Shown here in pieces: positions 4,895 through 5,394 of a DNA stretch of 5,394 bases. The position numbers and the translations under genes are program-made. Source of the stretch: an uncultured Marinilabiliales bacterium (GTDB lineage: Bacteria; Bacteroidota; Bacteroidia; Bacteroidales; BM520). The DNA lies in contig CALFIZ010000244.1 in the NCBI GenBank assembly GCA_937877575.1, positions 1 to 5,394 of the forward strand. The letters are read 5' to 3'. The stretch's first letter is position 1, and each line of letters starts with the position of its first letter. The notes under the pieces are model-generated. The model saw nothing but the letters and a program-made list of their open reading frames with translations, searched no databases and was not told the origin of the DNA.

Positions 4895-5394
4895 TTACAA
4901 CGCCAGACCGCCTTCGGAAGTCTCCTTGTAAAGTGATGGCAAATCGTGTCCGGTAGCCATCATCACCTTGACCACCCTATCGAAACTTATCATGTGCTGG
5001 CCGTCGGTTGTGAGGGAATACATTGCGGCATCAACGGCGCGGCAGGCTGCGAAAGCGTTACGCTCGATGCACGGCACCTGAACCAGTCCGCACACCGGGT
5101 CACACGTAAGTCCAAGGTGGTGCTCAAGTCCCATTTCGGCAGCATATTCGATTTGGTAAGCCGAACCGCCGAGCAGTTGGGCTGCAGCACCGGAAGCCAT
5201 GGAGCAGGCGGAGCCGACTTCACCCTGACAACCCACTTCCGCACCGCTTATCGATGCATTTGTCTTAATAAGATTGCCTATGAGACCGGCAGTGGCAATA
5301 GCATGAAGTATCTTCTTTTCCCCTGCATTGTAATAATTGGCGTATGTTTGAAGCACGGCAGGCAGAATACCGCAGGAGCCGCAGGTCGGTGCGG
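4895..5394 (-). CDS. sdaA: L-serine ammonia-lyase (iron-sulfur, one-chain), C-terminal part (5' end beyond window)
   Basis: The enzyme deaminates L-serine to pyruvate and ammonia with an oxygen-sensitive [4Fe-4S] cluster instead of PLP. The 165 visible residues are the C-terminal part of the catalytic alpha domain; the gene enters from the right edge, reading APTCGSCGILPAVL before position 5356. The family cysteine pattern CX41CX10C is exact: VGCQGEVGSAC (codon 5230-5228), GLTCDPV (5104-5102) and QVPCIERNA (5071-5069). EHHLGLTCDPV and the end YKETSEGGLA are typical. The chain ends at GGLAL with no cysteine after it. In the Legionella enzyme, as I recall, a C-terminal tail cysteine inserts into the active site; this form lacks it. 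Whether it is a one-chain (sdaA-type) or two-chain (sdaAA) form cannot be settled from this fragment. The HsdR-N-like gene follows at 17 bp. Family call firm; symbol less so. Confidence 0.93.
   Translation of the reverse strand, partial: APTCGSCGILPAVLQTYANYYNAGEKKILHAIATAGLIGNLIKTNASISGAEVGCQGEVGSACSMASGAAAQLLGGSAYQIEYAAEMGLEHHLGLTCDPVCGLVQVPCIERNAFAACRAVDAAMYSLTTDGQHMISFDRVVKVMMATGHDLPSLYKETSEGGLAL

Noticed and set aside
4656..4931. 91-codon plus-strand frame
   Set aside because: Antisense to the nuclease-like gene and the serine dehydratase end; no independent support.
4990..5244. 84-codon minus-strand frame
   Set aside because: Alternative frame within the serine dehydratase, whose cysteine pattern is exact in the other frame.

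Overview
The window reads as ordinary chromosome from a member of the Bacteroidota, most likely Bacteroidales. Three things point that way. Gene starts lack Shine-Dalgarno sequences and sit behind A-rich leaders. Promoter-like boxes fit the Bacteroides -7 consensus TAnnTTTG. The gene content (DUF3822, rsmD, a stand-alone HsdR-N-like nuclease domain, a secreted thioredoxin-fold protein, a one-chain iron-sulfur L-serine dehydratase) is typical of that order. No mobile element, CRISPR array, tRNA or rRNA was seen.

Layout. Positions 1-598 (minus) hold the 5' part of an elongation factor G gene. A 128-bp divergent promoter region follows (599-726). It drives fusA to the left and, to the right, coaD (727-1191) followed 4 bp later by a secreted thioredoxin-fold protein (1196-2416). 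The convergent spacer 2417-2489 carries a degenerate 39-bp tandem repeat and a short hairpin. From 4355 down to 2490 (minus) lies a three-gene overlapping operon: a single-pass membrane protein with a pilin-like N-terminus, a DUF3822 protein, and rsmD. Its promoter-like box lies in the AT-rich gap 4356-4460. From 5394 down to 4461 (minus) are the 3' end of an L-serine dehydratase gene and a small PD-(D/E)XK nuclease-like gene 17 bp behind it.

How they work together. fusA (translocation) and rsmD (16S rRNA methylation) serve translation, coaD makes coenzyme A, and the serine dehydratase feeds serine carbon to pyruvate. The least understood part, and the best candidate for something undescribed, is the membrane protein/DUF3822 pair. 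One partner has pilin-like helix features (Glu and Gly at the spacing of pilin E5 and G14, then a Y-x5-Y region). The other belongs to a family that I recall has an actin-like fold, as PilM and GspL do. Together they may be a divergent, possibly minimal, relative of a type IV pilus or type II secretion assembly platform. This is inference from sequence pattern and gene order.
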